From an uncultured Bacteroides sp. (lineage in GTDB: Bacteria; Bacteroidota; Bacteroidia; Bacteroidales; UBA932), in assembly GCA_945874355.1 (NCBI GenBank), contig CAMCGB010000010.1:1-64000 (forward strand): a stretch of DNA of 64,000 nucleotides, given 5' to 3'. The position numbers were made by a program, and so were the translations under genes. How positions within the stretch are numbered: the stretch's first letter is position 1; each line of letters begins with the position of its first letter. Under the pieces are notes generated by a model. It had not been told where the DNA came from. It ran no database searches and was given only the letters and a program-made list of their open reading frames with translations. This document shows, one piece after another, positions 16,161 to 23,848 of this stretch.

Positions 16161-17798
16161 ATGAAGAATCTGGGTTACTGTCTGCGCTCGCTTTGGACGC
16201 TAAGCGAAAAGTCGCGCTTCCGTATGCTGCTCACAGCCCTTCTCGGGATTGTGAGGGTGGCTTCTTCGCTGCTTTTTGTCTGGGTGTGCAAGGTCCTGGT
16301 GGACATCGTGACTCTTGAAAGCGAGGCTTCGCTCGGCCTGCATATAGGCATACTGGCGGGCGTGATGCTCACCCAGCTGCTGTGCAACATAGGCCGCGCC
16401 TATGTGTGCAAAAAGGGCCTTGTGCTCACGCAGAACCACCTAAGGGAGAGGCTGCTTCAGAAAGTGATGGACAGCCGCTGGACCGGCAGGGAGCGGTATG
16501 CGAGCGGCGATGCGGTGAACCGTCTGGAGGAAGACATCAGGGTGGTGAGCGAGCTTCTGTGCACCACTCTGCCGGAAGTGGCAGTTACTCTCTTTCAGCT
16601 GATTGCCGCATCGGCCTATCTGCTGGTGCTCTCGCCTTCGCTCGCCTGGGTGCTGCTGGTGCTGATGCTGGTTGCGGTAGTGGGTTCGCGGCTTTTCTTC
16701 CGCACCCTTCGCAAACTCACTTCCCAGATACGCTCGACTGACAGCGAAGTCCAGCAGATAATCCAGGAGAACATCCAGAACAGGGTCCTCGCCCTGACCC
16801 TCAGCGGTACGGCCAAAGTGGTTGAGAGGCTCTCCGGCGCTCAAAACAAGCTCGAGAAGCTGACAGTCAGCAGGTTGAAATACAACTCCGTAGCCCGTGC
16901 GTTCCTCTCTTTGGGTTTTGCCGCAGGCTACGCTGCCGCCTTTCTCTGGGGCGTCCTGGGCATAAAGAGCGGCGCCGTGACTTTCGGTATGATGACGGCT
17001 TTCCTCCAGCTCGTGGGTCAGGTCCAAAGGCCTGTCGCCGATATGGCTTCCTATCTCCCTTCATTCATCCACGCCCTCAGTTCCATCGAAAGGCTTATGG
17101 AGCTCGACGAGCTGCCTCAGGAGAGCAGCGGTCCGCTCTGGCTCTCGGACAAGCCTTGCGGAGTGCGTTTCGATAAGGTCTGCTTCAGCTACGACAGCTC
17201 TGAAGTCCCCGTGCTCAAAGACTTCAGCTTCGATTTTGCCCCTTCGAGCATGACAGCGGTCATAGGCCGCACGGGTATAGGCAAAAGTACCCTTGTCCGT
17301 CTCGCGCTTGGCCTGGTGGAACCGGGAGAGGGGAGTGTCAGCGTCTATGACTCCCTGCAGAGCCTGAAGGCGGGAAGGGAGACCCGTCCCAATTTTATGT
17401 ATGTGCCTCAGGGTAATTCTCTTATGAGCGGAACTATCAGGGATAACCTGCTTCTTGCCTGCCCCGGGGCCAGCGAAGAGCGGATGCTCTCCGCCCTTCA
17501 TACTGCCTGCGCTGACTTCGTTCTTGAGCTTCCCGAAGGCCTTGAGAGCCTTTGCGGGGAGAGCGGAGCCGGACTTTCGGAAGGCCAGAGCCAGCGGGTC
17601 GCCATAGCCCGCGCCCTCCTGCATCCGGGCAGCATACTGCTTCTGGACGAGGTCACTTCGGCTCTTGACCCCGCCACCGAGAAGGCTCTGCTCGAAAATC
17701 TTCACCTCTTGAGCCGGGAAGGAAAAACCATCATCTTCGTCTCCCACCGGGAGGCTGTAATCAATCAAGCCGACACAGTCTTGAATCTCGAACAATGA
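16161..17798 (+). CDS. ABC exporter, fused membrane and ATPase domains
   Basis: The 545-residue half-transporter has six membrane helices in residues 1-310 and an ATPase domain from about 330. Walker A GRTGIGKST is at about 367-375, the signature LSEGQSQRV near 471-479, and Walker B ILLLDEVTSALD near 490-500. It lacks an N-terminal C39 peptidase domain, so any leader removal must be done by another protein, possibly the S24/S26-type peptidase upstream. It probably exports a peptide or lipid-linked product. It overlaps the flippase gene by four bases. Confidence 0.9.
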   Translation: MKNLGYCLRSLWTLSEKSRFRMLLTALLGIVRVASSLLFVWVCKVLVDIVTLESEASLGLHIGILAGVMLTQLLCNIGRAYVCKKGLVLTQNHLRERLLQKVMDSRWTGRERYASGDAVNRLEEDIRVVSELLCTTLPEVAVTLFQLIAASAYLLVLSPSLAWVLLVLMLVAVVGSRLFFRTLRKLTSQIRSTDSEVQQIIQENIQNRVLALTLSGTAKVVERLSGAQNKLEKLTVSRLKYNSVARAFLSLGFAAGYAAAFLWGVLGIKSGAVTFGMMTAFLQLVGQVQRPVADMASYLPSFIHALSSIERLMELDELPQESSGPLWLSDKPCGVRFDKVCFSYDSSEVPVLKDFSFDFAPSSMTAVIGRTGIGKSTLVRLALGLVEPGEGSVSVYDSLQSLKAGRETRPNFMYVPQGNSLMSGTIRDNLLLACPGASEERMLSALHTACADFVLELPEGLESLCGESGAGLSEGQSQRVAIARALLHPGSILLLDEVTSALDPATEKALLENLHLLSREGKTIIFVSHREAVINQADTVLNLEQ

Positions 17799-19264
17799 AA
17801 CTCAGTTCTCTTATAAAAGATACGGCCCTGTACGGGCTCAGCAGCATCGTAGGCAGGTTCCTGAACTATCTGCTGGTCCCGGTCTATACCTATCAGATAA
17901 CGGCCGGAAGCGGCGGTTACGGGGTGGTGACCAATCTTTACGCCTATGCCGCCCTCTTCCTTGCCCTTCTGACTTTCGGTATGGAGACCACCCTTTTCCG
18001 TTTCGCCTCCAAGCAGGGAGAGGACGAGAAGAAAGTCTATTCCACTTCGCTCTTTATGGTCGGGAGCGTGGCCCTGGCTTTCCTTGCGCTGGTGCTCTGC
18101 TTCCTGCGACCCATTTCGGGCCTGATGGGATATGCCGACCATCCCGAATACATTGCCTGTTTTGCCGCCATCACGGCAATGGACGCATTCCAGGCCATAA
18201 TGTTCAGCCGTCTCAGGCAGCAGCACCGCCCCTGGCGTTTCCTCGCTCTGAAGTTCTCCTTCATCATCCCGAGCATCATTCTCAACCTGCTGATTTTCTT
18301 CGTATTCAAGAAACTTCCCGGCTCTGAAGCCGTTTTTGAGCGCTTTAACGGGGGTGCCGGCCTTATCTTTTTTGCCAACCTTGCCTGCACCTTCCTTGTG
18401 ACCCTGCTCTTCATCCCCGAGATCAGGGGCCTTAAGGCCGGATTCGACAAAGCTCTTGCCCGCAGGATGCTGCGCTACAGTATGCCCCTTCTGCTTCTCA
18501 GCCTCGTGGGCATTCTCAATCAGGTGGCCGACAAGATACTCTTCCCCATACTGATGCCCGGTCCTGAAGGGATGGTGCAGCTCGGCATATACGGTGCCTG
18601 CGTAAAGATTGCAATGATAATGGCCCTGCTCACCCAGGCCTTCCGCTATGCCTACGAGCCCATAGTCTTTGCCGACAGCGCCGACTCTTCTTCGCCCGCC
18701 ACCCTTGCCGCCGGGATGAAGTATTTTATAGTCTTCACCCTGCTGGCTTTCCTTGCGGTGATATTCTACCTGCCTGTGCTCAAGTATTTTGTGGCCAGCG
18801 ACTACTGGGAGGGGCTGAGTGTTGTGCCCATTGTGATGGCGGCCGAAGTGTTTATGGGCATCTATTTCAATCTGTCGTTCTGGTACAAGCTCACGGACCG
18901 TACCTGGTGGGGTGCCGTGATGAGTGCCACGGGGGCGGTGGTGATGATATTGCTCAACATCGTCCTTGTACCCAGGATTGGCTACCGGGCCTGCGCCTGG
19001 GGAGGATTTGCCGGCTATGGGGTTGCAATGCTGATGAGCTATTTCATAGGGCGGAAGTACTATCCTGTCAGCTACGACTGGAAGGGGATTCTTTCCAGCG
19101 TGCTGCTGGCGGCTCTACTGTGCCTGCTCTATTATCTGCCTCAGCTTCTGCATATTACCCTGCCTGTGTGGGCCACTTTGCTCTGGGCTACCCTGCTGCT
19201 TGCCCTATACTGCCTCCCCTTCGCCCTCAAATTCGTCAAACAATATAAACACCGTAACAAATGA
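17795..19264 (+). CDS. Polysaccharide-type flippase (MATE/Wzx superfamily)
   Basis: This 489-residue protein has about 14 hydrophobic segments and the N-terminal pattern LIKDTALYGLSSIVGRFLNYLL, typical of Bacteroidetes lipopolysaccharide/O-antigen flippases. It should move a lipid-linked sugar across the inner membrane. No glycosyltransferases are adjacent, which is unusual for a Wzx. ATG 17795 overlaps the ABC exporter stop, and its own stop overlaps the next start by four bases. Confidence 0.85.
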   Translation: MKLSSLIKDTALYGLSSIVGRFLNYLLVPVYTYQITAGSGGYGVVTNLYAYAALFLALLTFGMETTLFRFASKQGEDEKKVYSTSLFMVGSVALAFLALVLCFLRPISGLMGYADHPEYIACFAAITAMDAFQAIMFSRLRQQHRPWRFLALKFSFIIPSIILNLLIFFVFKKLPGSEAVFERFNGGAGLIFFANLACTFLVTLLFIPEIRGLKAGFDKALARRMLRYSMPLLLLSLVGILNQVADKILFPILMPGPEGMVQLGIYGACVKIAMIMALLTQAFRYAYEPIVFADSADSSSPATLAAGMKYFIVFTLLAFLAVIFYLPVLKYFVASDYWEGLSVVPIVMAAEVFMGIYFNLSFWYKLTDRTWWGAVMSATGAVVMILLNIVLVPRIGYRACAWGGFAGYGVAMLMSYFIGRKYYPVSYDWKGILSSVLLAALLCLLYYLPQLLHITLPVWATLLWATLLLALYCLPFALKFVKQYKHRNK

Positions 19265-19944
19265 AAGCATTAATGAAAACATCCTTTTGCGTGCTCCTGT
19301 CCTGCTTTGTTCTGGCAGGATGCGGCAATAACGCAGCCAAGAAGGCCGAGGAGCAGGCACAGAAAGCCGCTGCAGATTCGCTTGCAGCCGTCCAGGCCGA
19401 GCAGAAGCTGAGCGAGAAGATTGCTTCGCTGCCCGAAGAGCCTGTATTTGACATCATTACAACTATGGGAGTAATCAAGGTCAAGCTGTACGCCAAGACT
19501 CCCAAGCATCGTGAGAACTTCGAGAGGCTGGCGCTGAGCAAGTTCTATGACGGCATTCTTTTCCACCGTGTCATCAACGGGTTCATGATCCAGACCGGAG
19601 ACCCTCTGACCAAAGACCCCGAGGCCCCAGCATCAAGCTACGGCACCGGCGGCCCGGGCTACAATGTGAGCGCGGAGTTCGTTCCCGAGTATTCTCACCT
19701 CAAGGGTGCCCTTGCTGCAGCGCGCAGAGGCGATGCCGCCAATCCGCTCAAAGAGTCATCCGGCTCCCAGTTCTATATCGTGCAGGATCCGCTTGCATGC
19801 TCTCATCTTGATGGAGAGTACACCATCTTCGGCCAGACTATCGAGGGCTTCGACGTCATCGATGCCATCGCCGCAGTGGAGACTGACGGTCGCGACAGGC
19901 CTCTGCAGGATGTGAAAATTGTGACAATAAAGCTCGCGGAGTAG
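19261..19944 (+). CDS. Cyclophilin-type peptidyl-prolyl isomerase lipoprotein
   Basis: The 227-residue protein has a lipobox ending at Cys21 (VLAGC). A charged Ala/Lys/Glu-rich linker follows to about residue 60, then a cyclophilin domain with FHRVINGFMIQTGDP, an AARRGD segment and GSQFYIV. It should assist folding at the periplasmic face of a membrane. Position 19261 begins four bases before the flippase stop; an ATG at 19273 is also possible. It is the last gene of the run, with a hairpin downstream. Confidence 0.92.
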   Translation: MKALMKTSFCVLLSCFVLAGCGNNAAKKAEEQAQKAAADSLAAVQAEQKLSEKIASLPEEPVFDIITTMGVIKVKLYAKTPKHRENFERLALSKFYDGILFHRVINGFMIQTGDPLTKDPEAPASSYGTGGPGYNVSAEFVPEYSHLKGALAAARRGDAANPLKESSGSQFYIVQDPLACSHLDGEYTIFGQTIEGFDVIDAIAAVETDGRDRPLQDVKIVTIKLAE

Positions 19945-20024
19945 CTTCTGTGGCACGCTATTTGTAAATTAAATAAACCGACGAATAGTTTTTTCATAGG
20001 TTTAATTTTAGGTTAGAATTGCTG

Positions 20025-20052
20025 TTGGGAGACGCTGTGAAGCATCTCCCAA
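20025..20052 (+). terminator. Hairpin after the cyclophilin gene
   Basis: Stem TTGGGAGA/TCTCCCAA (8 bp), one mismatch, then GCT/AGC closing a GTGA tetraloop of the GNRA kind, followed by the T-rich TTTGCATTTTAT. It lies about 80 bases after the cyclophilin stop and probably ends that operon. Confidence 0.6.
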
Positions 20053-20075
20053 TTTGCATTTTATACATTCTCCCT

Positions 20076-20092
20076 GTCATTTCGAGAAATCT
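20076..20092 (+). repeat. Short derivative of the dispersed repeat
   Basis: GTCATTTCGAGAAATCT is the fused two ends of the longer element seen at 89-123 and 15813-15847, with the middle missing. It sits in the 520-base gap 19945-20465. Confidence 0.65.
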
Positions 20093-20159
20093 ATTTCTTC
20101 TGCCTTGCTTGACGCTGCTTCAGCCAGTCTGCCCTTTCTCAGGGACCGCTTTAGCTCGC

Positions 20160-20411
20160 TTACGCTCGTATTGCGCTTGCAAAGTCCCGTTCAGAACTCT
20201 CCGCCCGCCTGCCTTTGCCGCTGCCTCCTCTCGTGAATTTCACGAAGCGACTACCGCCCTTAAATCCTACCCTTAGCGCCTCACACTGCCTTGAAAGACC
20301 TTCGTGCAATTCACCTTCCACGGCCGAAAGTGCTAAAACATCGAATATCAAAGTGTTTCTTTTTGCGGGTGTGGCCGGTGGCATCAAATTGGTCTCACCG
20401 GCCACATTCAC
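20160..20411 (-). other. Non-coding gap with a possible 83-codon ORF
   Basis: The gap 19945-20465 has no convincing gene. On the minus strand an 83-codon frame is open here and reads as a basic, low-hydrophobic sequence (GKGRRAESSERDFA near its end) with no family that I recognise. No good ribosome binding site or promoter precedes it. It may be part of a repeated intergenic block rather than a gene. Confidence 0.2.
20371..20405. other. 10-bp perfect inverted repeat
   Basis: GTGGCCGGTG at 20371-20380 is exactly complementary to CACCGGCCAC at 20396-20405, with a 15-base loop. No T-run follows on plus, so it is not a standard terminator. It could act as a transcript-stabilising or protein-binding element between the convergent genes. 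Confidence 0.5.
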
Positions 20412-20465
20412 AACACTAACTCATTGATAATCAGTAAGGCCATGTGGAAGGTGATTAGTGCTGCT

Positions 20466-21263
20466 CTACAGATTGTAGTACAGCGAGAGTATCCAGTAGA
20501 ACAGGCGGCGGGGCAGAAGAGTCTTGGCCGCTACGGCGAGCTTCTGAAGAGGTGAGGCTATGATGTAGCGGTAGCGGGGATTCTTTTTGGCGACGATTGA
20601 GCACATCTTCGAAGCGAGATACTCGGGCTTCAGCCCTCCGTTCTCGTCCTTCTCAATGCCGCGGAGCGAACGCTCATAGCAGGGATAAGCCTGCCTGACC
20701 TCCTCGCTGCCCTGCACGCTCTTTCTCTGGGCGGTGAAATTGGTCGCGAAATCGCCCGGCTCAATCACCACCACCTTGATACCGAAATCCTGGACCTCCA
20801 GCCTCAGAGCCTCGCAATAGCCCTCGATGGCGTATTTCGAAGCCGAGTAGAGCCCCTGGAAAGGAAGCCCGATAAGGCCGCCTATTGAGCTGAAACAGAT
20901 TATCTTGCCGCTCTTCTGAGAGCGCATCTGCGGAAGCACGTAGTGAAGAAAACGCACCATACCCATCCAGTTCACATCCATCTGGCGAGAGGCATCCTCG
21001 AGAGAGCAGAACTCCAGCGGGCCTCCTATGCCCATACCGGCATTGTTGATGAACACATCTATCCTGCCTTCGGCCTGAATGACCTGCCCGACTGCAGCCT
21101 TGACCTGATTTTCGTCGCTGACTTCAGCCTTGATGTACACCACGCCGGGGAGAGGATCCACATCCTTGCGGTGTGTGCCGTAAACCTTGTGTCCCTGCTC
21201 GGAGAGTCTCTTTGCCATTGCCCGTCCGAAGCCGGAGGTGATCCCCGTGATGAGTATGACCAT
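20466..21263 (-). CDS. SDR oxidoreductase, probable 3-ketosphinganine reductase
   Basis: The 265-residue classical short-chain dehydrogenase has TGITSGFG at 6-13, NNAG at 73-76, and catalytic Ser near 125-126, Tyr139 and Lys143 (YSASK). The C-terminal end has a hydrophobic/basic stretch that could sit on the membrane. It begins ten bases after the serine palmitoyltransferase stop. The second step of sphingolipid synthesis is reduction of the ketone made by that enzyme, so 3-ketosphinganine reductase is the most economical assignment. This is inference from context; general SDR function is certain. Confidence 0.8.
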   Translation of the reverse strand: MVILITGITSGFGRAMAKRLSEQGHKVYGTHRKDVDPLPGVVYIKAEVSDENQVKAAVGQVIQAEGRIDVFINNAGMGIGGPLEFCSLEDASRQMDVNWMGMVRFLHYVLPQMRSQKSGKIICFSSIGGLIGLPFQGLYSASKYAIEGYCEALRLEVQDFGIKVVVIEPGDFATNFTAQRKSVQGSEEVRQAYPCYERSLRGIEKDENGGLKPEYLASKMCSIVAKKNPRYRYIIASPLQKLAVAAKTLLPRRLFYWILSLYYNL

Positions 21264-21272
21264 AGAGATAAC

Positions 21273-22466
21273 TTATTGAATTACACCTACTTCCTTGAAT
21301 ATGGCAGTGAGCTTTTCAACTGCTTCGTCCACCTGCTCTATTGAGTGGGTGGCCATAAGGGCGAAGCGTATCAGAACGTCCTTCTCAGGCACAGCGGGCG
21401 CGATGACGGGGGTGATGAACACGCCCTGGTCGTAAGCGAGGCGCACTATCTTCATAGCTTTCATCGTGTCCCTTACGAACAGCGGGATGATGGGCGACTG
21501 GGTGTGGCCGGTGTCGAAGCCGGCGTCCTTGAAGGCCTTCTGGGCGTGGCGGGTGACTTTCCAGAGATTCTCCCTGCGCTCGGGCTCGGAAATCATTATG
21601 TCCAGGGCCTTGGATGCGGCCGCTACTGCGGCAGGAGTCATTGATGCGCTGAAAATCAGCGACCTGGAGTTATGCTTGAGGTAGTTGATGACCTCGCGGT
21701 CGCCGGCGATGAATCCGCCCAGCGAGCCGAAACTCTTGGAGAAAGTGCCCATAATGAGGTCGGTCTTGTCCGTCAGGCCGAAGTGGCTGGCGGTGCCGCT
21801 GCCGTTCTCTCCTATGACGCCGAGTCCGTGGGCATCATCCACCATCACGCAGGCGTTGTACTTCTCGCAGAGCTCCACGATGCGGGGCAGGGGAGCGATG
21901 TCGCCTTCCATCGAGTACACTCCGTCCACCACTATCAGCTTGGGAGCATCGATGGGGACCAGTTTGAGCTTGGCCTCGAGAGCTTCCATATCGTTGTGGG
22001 CGAACTTGCGGACCTCGGCGAATCCGAGTCGGCTGCCGTCTATGATGCAGGCGTGGTCAAGGGCGTCGAGGAAGGTGTATCCTCCTCTGAATCCGAGGCT
22101 GCTCACCACTCCCAGATTCACCTGGAAGCCGGTGCTGTATGTGACTGCCTCCTGCTTGCCCACAAACTTCGCAAGCTTCTCTTCCAGCTCCTCGTGTATG
22201 TCCAGAGTACCGTTCAGAAAGCGGCTTCCGGAGCAGCTGGTGCCGTATTTGCGCACTGCCGCTATGGCAGCTTCCTTTAGTCTGGGGTCGTCTGAAAGAC
22301 CGAGGTAAGAGTTGGATCCGAACATCAGCACTGAGCTTCCGTCAGCCATCTTTACCAGCGAATCCTGACCGGACGAAATAGGTCTGTAATAAGGATAAAG
22401 GCCCATTGCCTTTACATCCTGAGGGATTGTGTACTGGGCACAAGCCTCTTTGATAATGTTTCTCAT
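21273..22466 (-). CDS. spt: Serine palmitoyltransferase-type alpha-oxoamine synthase
   Basis: The 397-residue PLP enzyme condenses serine with an acyl-CoA or acyl-ACP. It has CSGSRFLNGT at 78-87, the cofactor motif DDAHGLGV with His213, and the PLP Lys244 in TFSKSFGSLGG. Close relatives are KBL (glycine C-acetyltransferase) and BioF. The N-terminal 20 residues and LGLSDDPRLKEAA fit bacterial serine palmitoyltransferases, and Bacteroidetes are known for sphingolipids. No threonine dehydrogenase or biotin genes are nearby, while a matching ketoreductase candidate is. Confidence 0.82.
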   Translation of the reverse strand: MRNIIKEACAQYTIPQDVKAMGLYPYYRPISSGQDSLVKMADGSSVLMFGSNSYLGLSDDPRLKEAAIAAVRKYGTSCSGSRFLNGTLDIHEELEEKLAKFVGKQEAVTYSTGFQVNLGVVSSLGFRGGYTFLDALDHACIIDGSRLGFAEVRKFAHNDMEALEAKLKLVPIDAPKLIVVDGVYSMEGDIAPLPRIVELCEKYNACVMVDDAHGLGVIGENGSGTASHFGLTDKTDLIMGTFSKSFGSLGGFIAGDREVINYLKHNSRSLIFSASMTPAAVAAASKALDIMISEPERRENLWKVTRHAQKAFKDAGFDTGHTQSPIIPLFVRDTMKAMKIVRLAYDQGVFITPVIAPAVPEKDVLIRFALMATHSIEQVDEAVEKLTAIFKEVGVIQ

Positions 22467-22494
22467 CAGGTGGTTTTTTGGTGTTAGTACGCGG

Positions 22495-22502
22495 CAAAGA
22501 TA
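22495..22502 (-). promoter_or_regulatory. -7 element of the serine palmitoyltransferase gene
   Basis: On the minus strand TATCTTTG lies 28 bases before the ATG at 22466. The -33 element is not clear. Confidence 0.5.
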
Positions 22503-22512
22503 CTAAAAAATT

Positions 22513-23748
22513 TCAAATATGTTCCGCTACGCACATAGCTCCCGACCAGGCTGCCTGGAGATTGAATCCTCCGGTGAGAGCATCGACATCCAAAGCCTCC
22601 CCGGCAAAGAATAGTCCGGGGTACCGGCGGCTCTCAAGGCTCGAGAGCTTCACTTCTTCAAGGCTCACTCCGCCGCAGGTTACGAACTCTTCCTTGAAAG
22701 CTGCTCTTCCTGTAATCGTCTGACTGTCAGCGCAAAGAGTTCCCGCCAAGCGCCTTAGGCCCTTTTGCCCGAGCTCCGCCCAGCGCTTGCCGGAATCCAG
22801 GCCGCTTCGCTGCAGAAGATATTTCCACAGCCTCTCGCTGAAGGCCTCGGGGCGAAGGTTCGCGAGTATACGTCCGCTTTTGGATCCCTTCTGCCGCAGC
22901 TCTTCCAGTAAGGCGCTCGTCTCTTCCTGGCTCATATCGCACCAGTTTATTATAAGAGGTGCGCGGTAGTCGTGTTGCTTGAGGTAAACGGCGGCGTAGG
23001 AGGAGAGCCTGAGCACGGCAGGGCCGCTGACTCCCCAGTCGGTAATAAGCAGGGTGCCCTCGCTTTTCAGCCCGGAGCCGGCGATGCCCAGCCTGACCTT
23101 TTTCACCACTGTCCCCATCAGGCTCTTTATCTCAGGGTCGTCCAGGCGGAAAGTAAACAGGGAAGGACAGCTCTCTGAAAGGGCAATGCCTTCGGGCAGA
23201 AGACTTCTCAGCTTGCCGGTGGAGCAGCCTCCTACGGTCACTATAACCTTATCTGAATGAAAGACTTGAGAGCCGCTTTTCAAGCAGAAGCCGCCCTCTG
23301 GGGAGGGTAGTATCGCATCTATCCTGGCGCCGCAATTAAGGCTCACTCCGCAGACTCTCAGCTCCCTTTCGAGGCAGCGCACAATCTGCATCGCGTCCTG
23401 GCTTTTAGGGAAGACGCAGCCGTCGCTCTGGGTGACGAACTCCACTCCCCTCTGTTCGAACCACTCCAGGGTCTTGCGGGGAGGGAAGCTTTTCAGGGCC
23501 CTTTTCATCAGAGTGGCGCCTCTGGGGTACACTTCCTCTACAGAGCGCACCTGTTCGAAACTGTTTGTGATATTGCACCTTCCGCCTCCCGTGAGAGCGA
23601 GTTTGGCCATAGGTTTTTTCTGGGCTTCGTAAATGCTTACCTTCCAATCGGGATGGCGCGCAGCGATTGCGGAGGCGCAAAAGCATCCCGCTGCGCCGCC
23701 ACCTATGACCGCTACCGACAAAAGAGAAGAATCAGACTTGGCGCTCAT
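22513..23748 (-). CDS. HI0933/BaiN-type NAD(P)/FAD-dependent oxidoreductase
   Basis: The 411-residue flavoprotein has an N-terminal FAD-binding GGGAAGCFCA near residue 16 and the family block AKLALTGGGRCNITN near 48-62. A mid-protein VGGCSTG precedes a C-terminal GLFFAGEALDVDALTGGFNLQ that closes the FAD site. The family (YhiN, BaiN, RdsA) is widespread and its physiological substrate is mostly unknown. It is transcribed divergently from aspS. Confidence 0.9.
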   Translation of the reverse strand: MSAKSDSSLLSVAVIGGGAAGCFCASAIAARHPDWKVSIYEAQKKPMAKLALTGGGRCNITNSFEQVRSVEEVYPRGATLMKRALKSFPPRKTLEWFEQRGVEFVTQSDGCVFPKSQDAMQIVRCLERELRVCGVSLNCGARIDAILPSPEGGFCLKSGSQVFHSDKVIVTVGGCSTGKLRSLLPEGIALSESCPSLFTFRLDDPEIKSLMGTVVKKVRLGIAGSGLKSEGTLLITDWGVSGPAVLRLSSYAAVYLKQHDYRAPLIINWCDMSQEETSALLEELRQKGSKSGRILANLRPEAFSERLWKYLLQRSGLDSGKRWAELGQKGLRRLAGTLCADSQTITGRAAFKEEFVTCGGVSLEEVKLSSLESRRYPGLFFAGEALDVDALTGGFNLQAAWSGAMCVAEHI

Positions 23749-23770
23749 TGCAGTTTATCGCTTGACGGGG

Positions 23771-23778
23771 CAAAAATA
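23771..23778 (-). promoter_or_regulatory. -7 element of the flavoprotein gene
   Basis: On the minus strand TATTTTTG lies about 22 bases ahead of the ATG at 23748, in the divergent region with aspS. Confidence 0.5.
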
Positions 23779-23792
23779 CGAAAAAATATGTG

Positions 23793-23800
23793 TAAGTTTG
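23793..23800 (+). promoter_or_regulatory. -7 element of the aspS operon
   Basis: TAAGTTTG matches TAnnTTTG and lies about 49 bases ahead of the aspS ATG at 23849. It would start the nine-gene operon that ends with dapF. Confidence 0.55.
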
Positions 23801-23848
23801 TAGGTTGGAAAATCAATGGGCCTTCAAGGCTTAAAACTGCATTATAAT

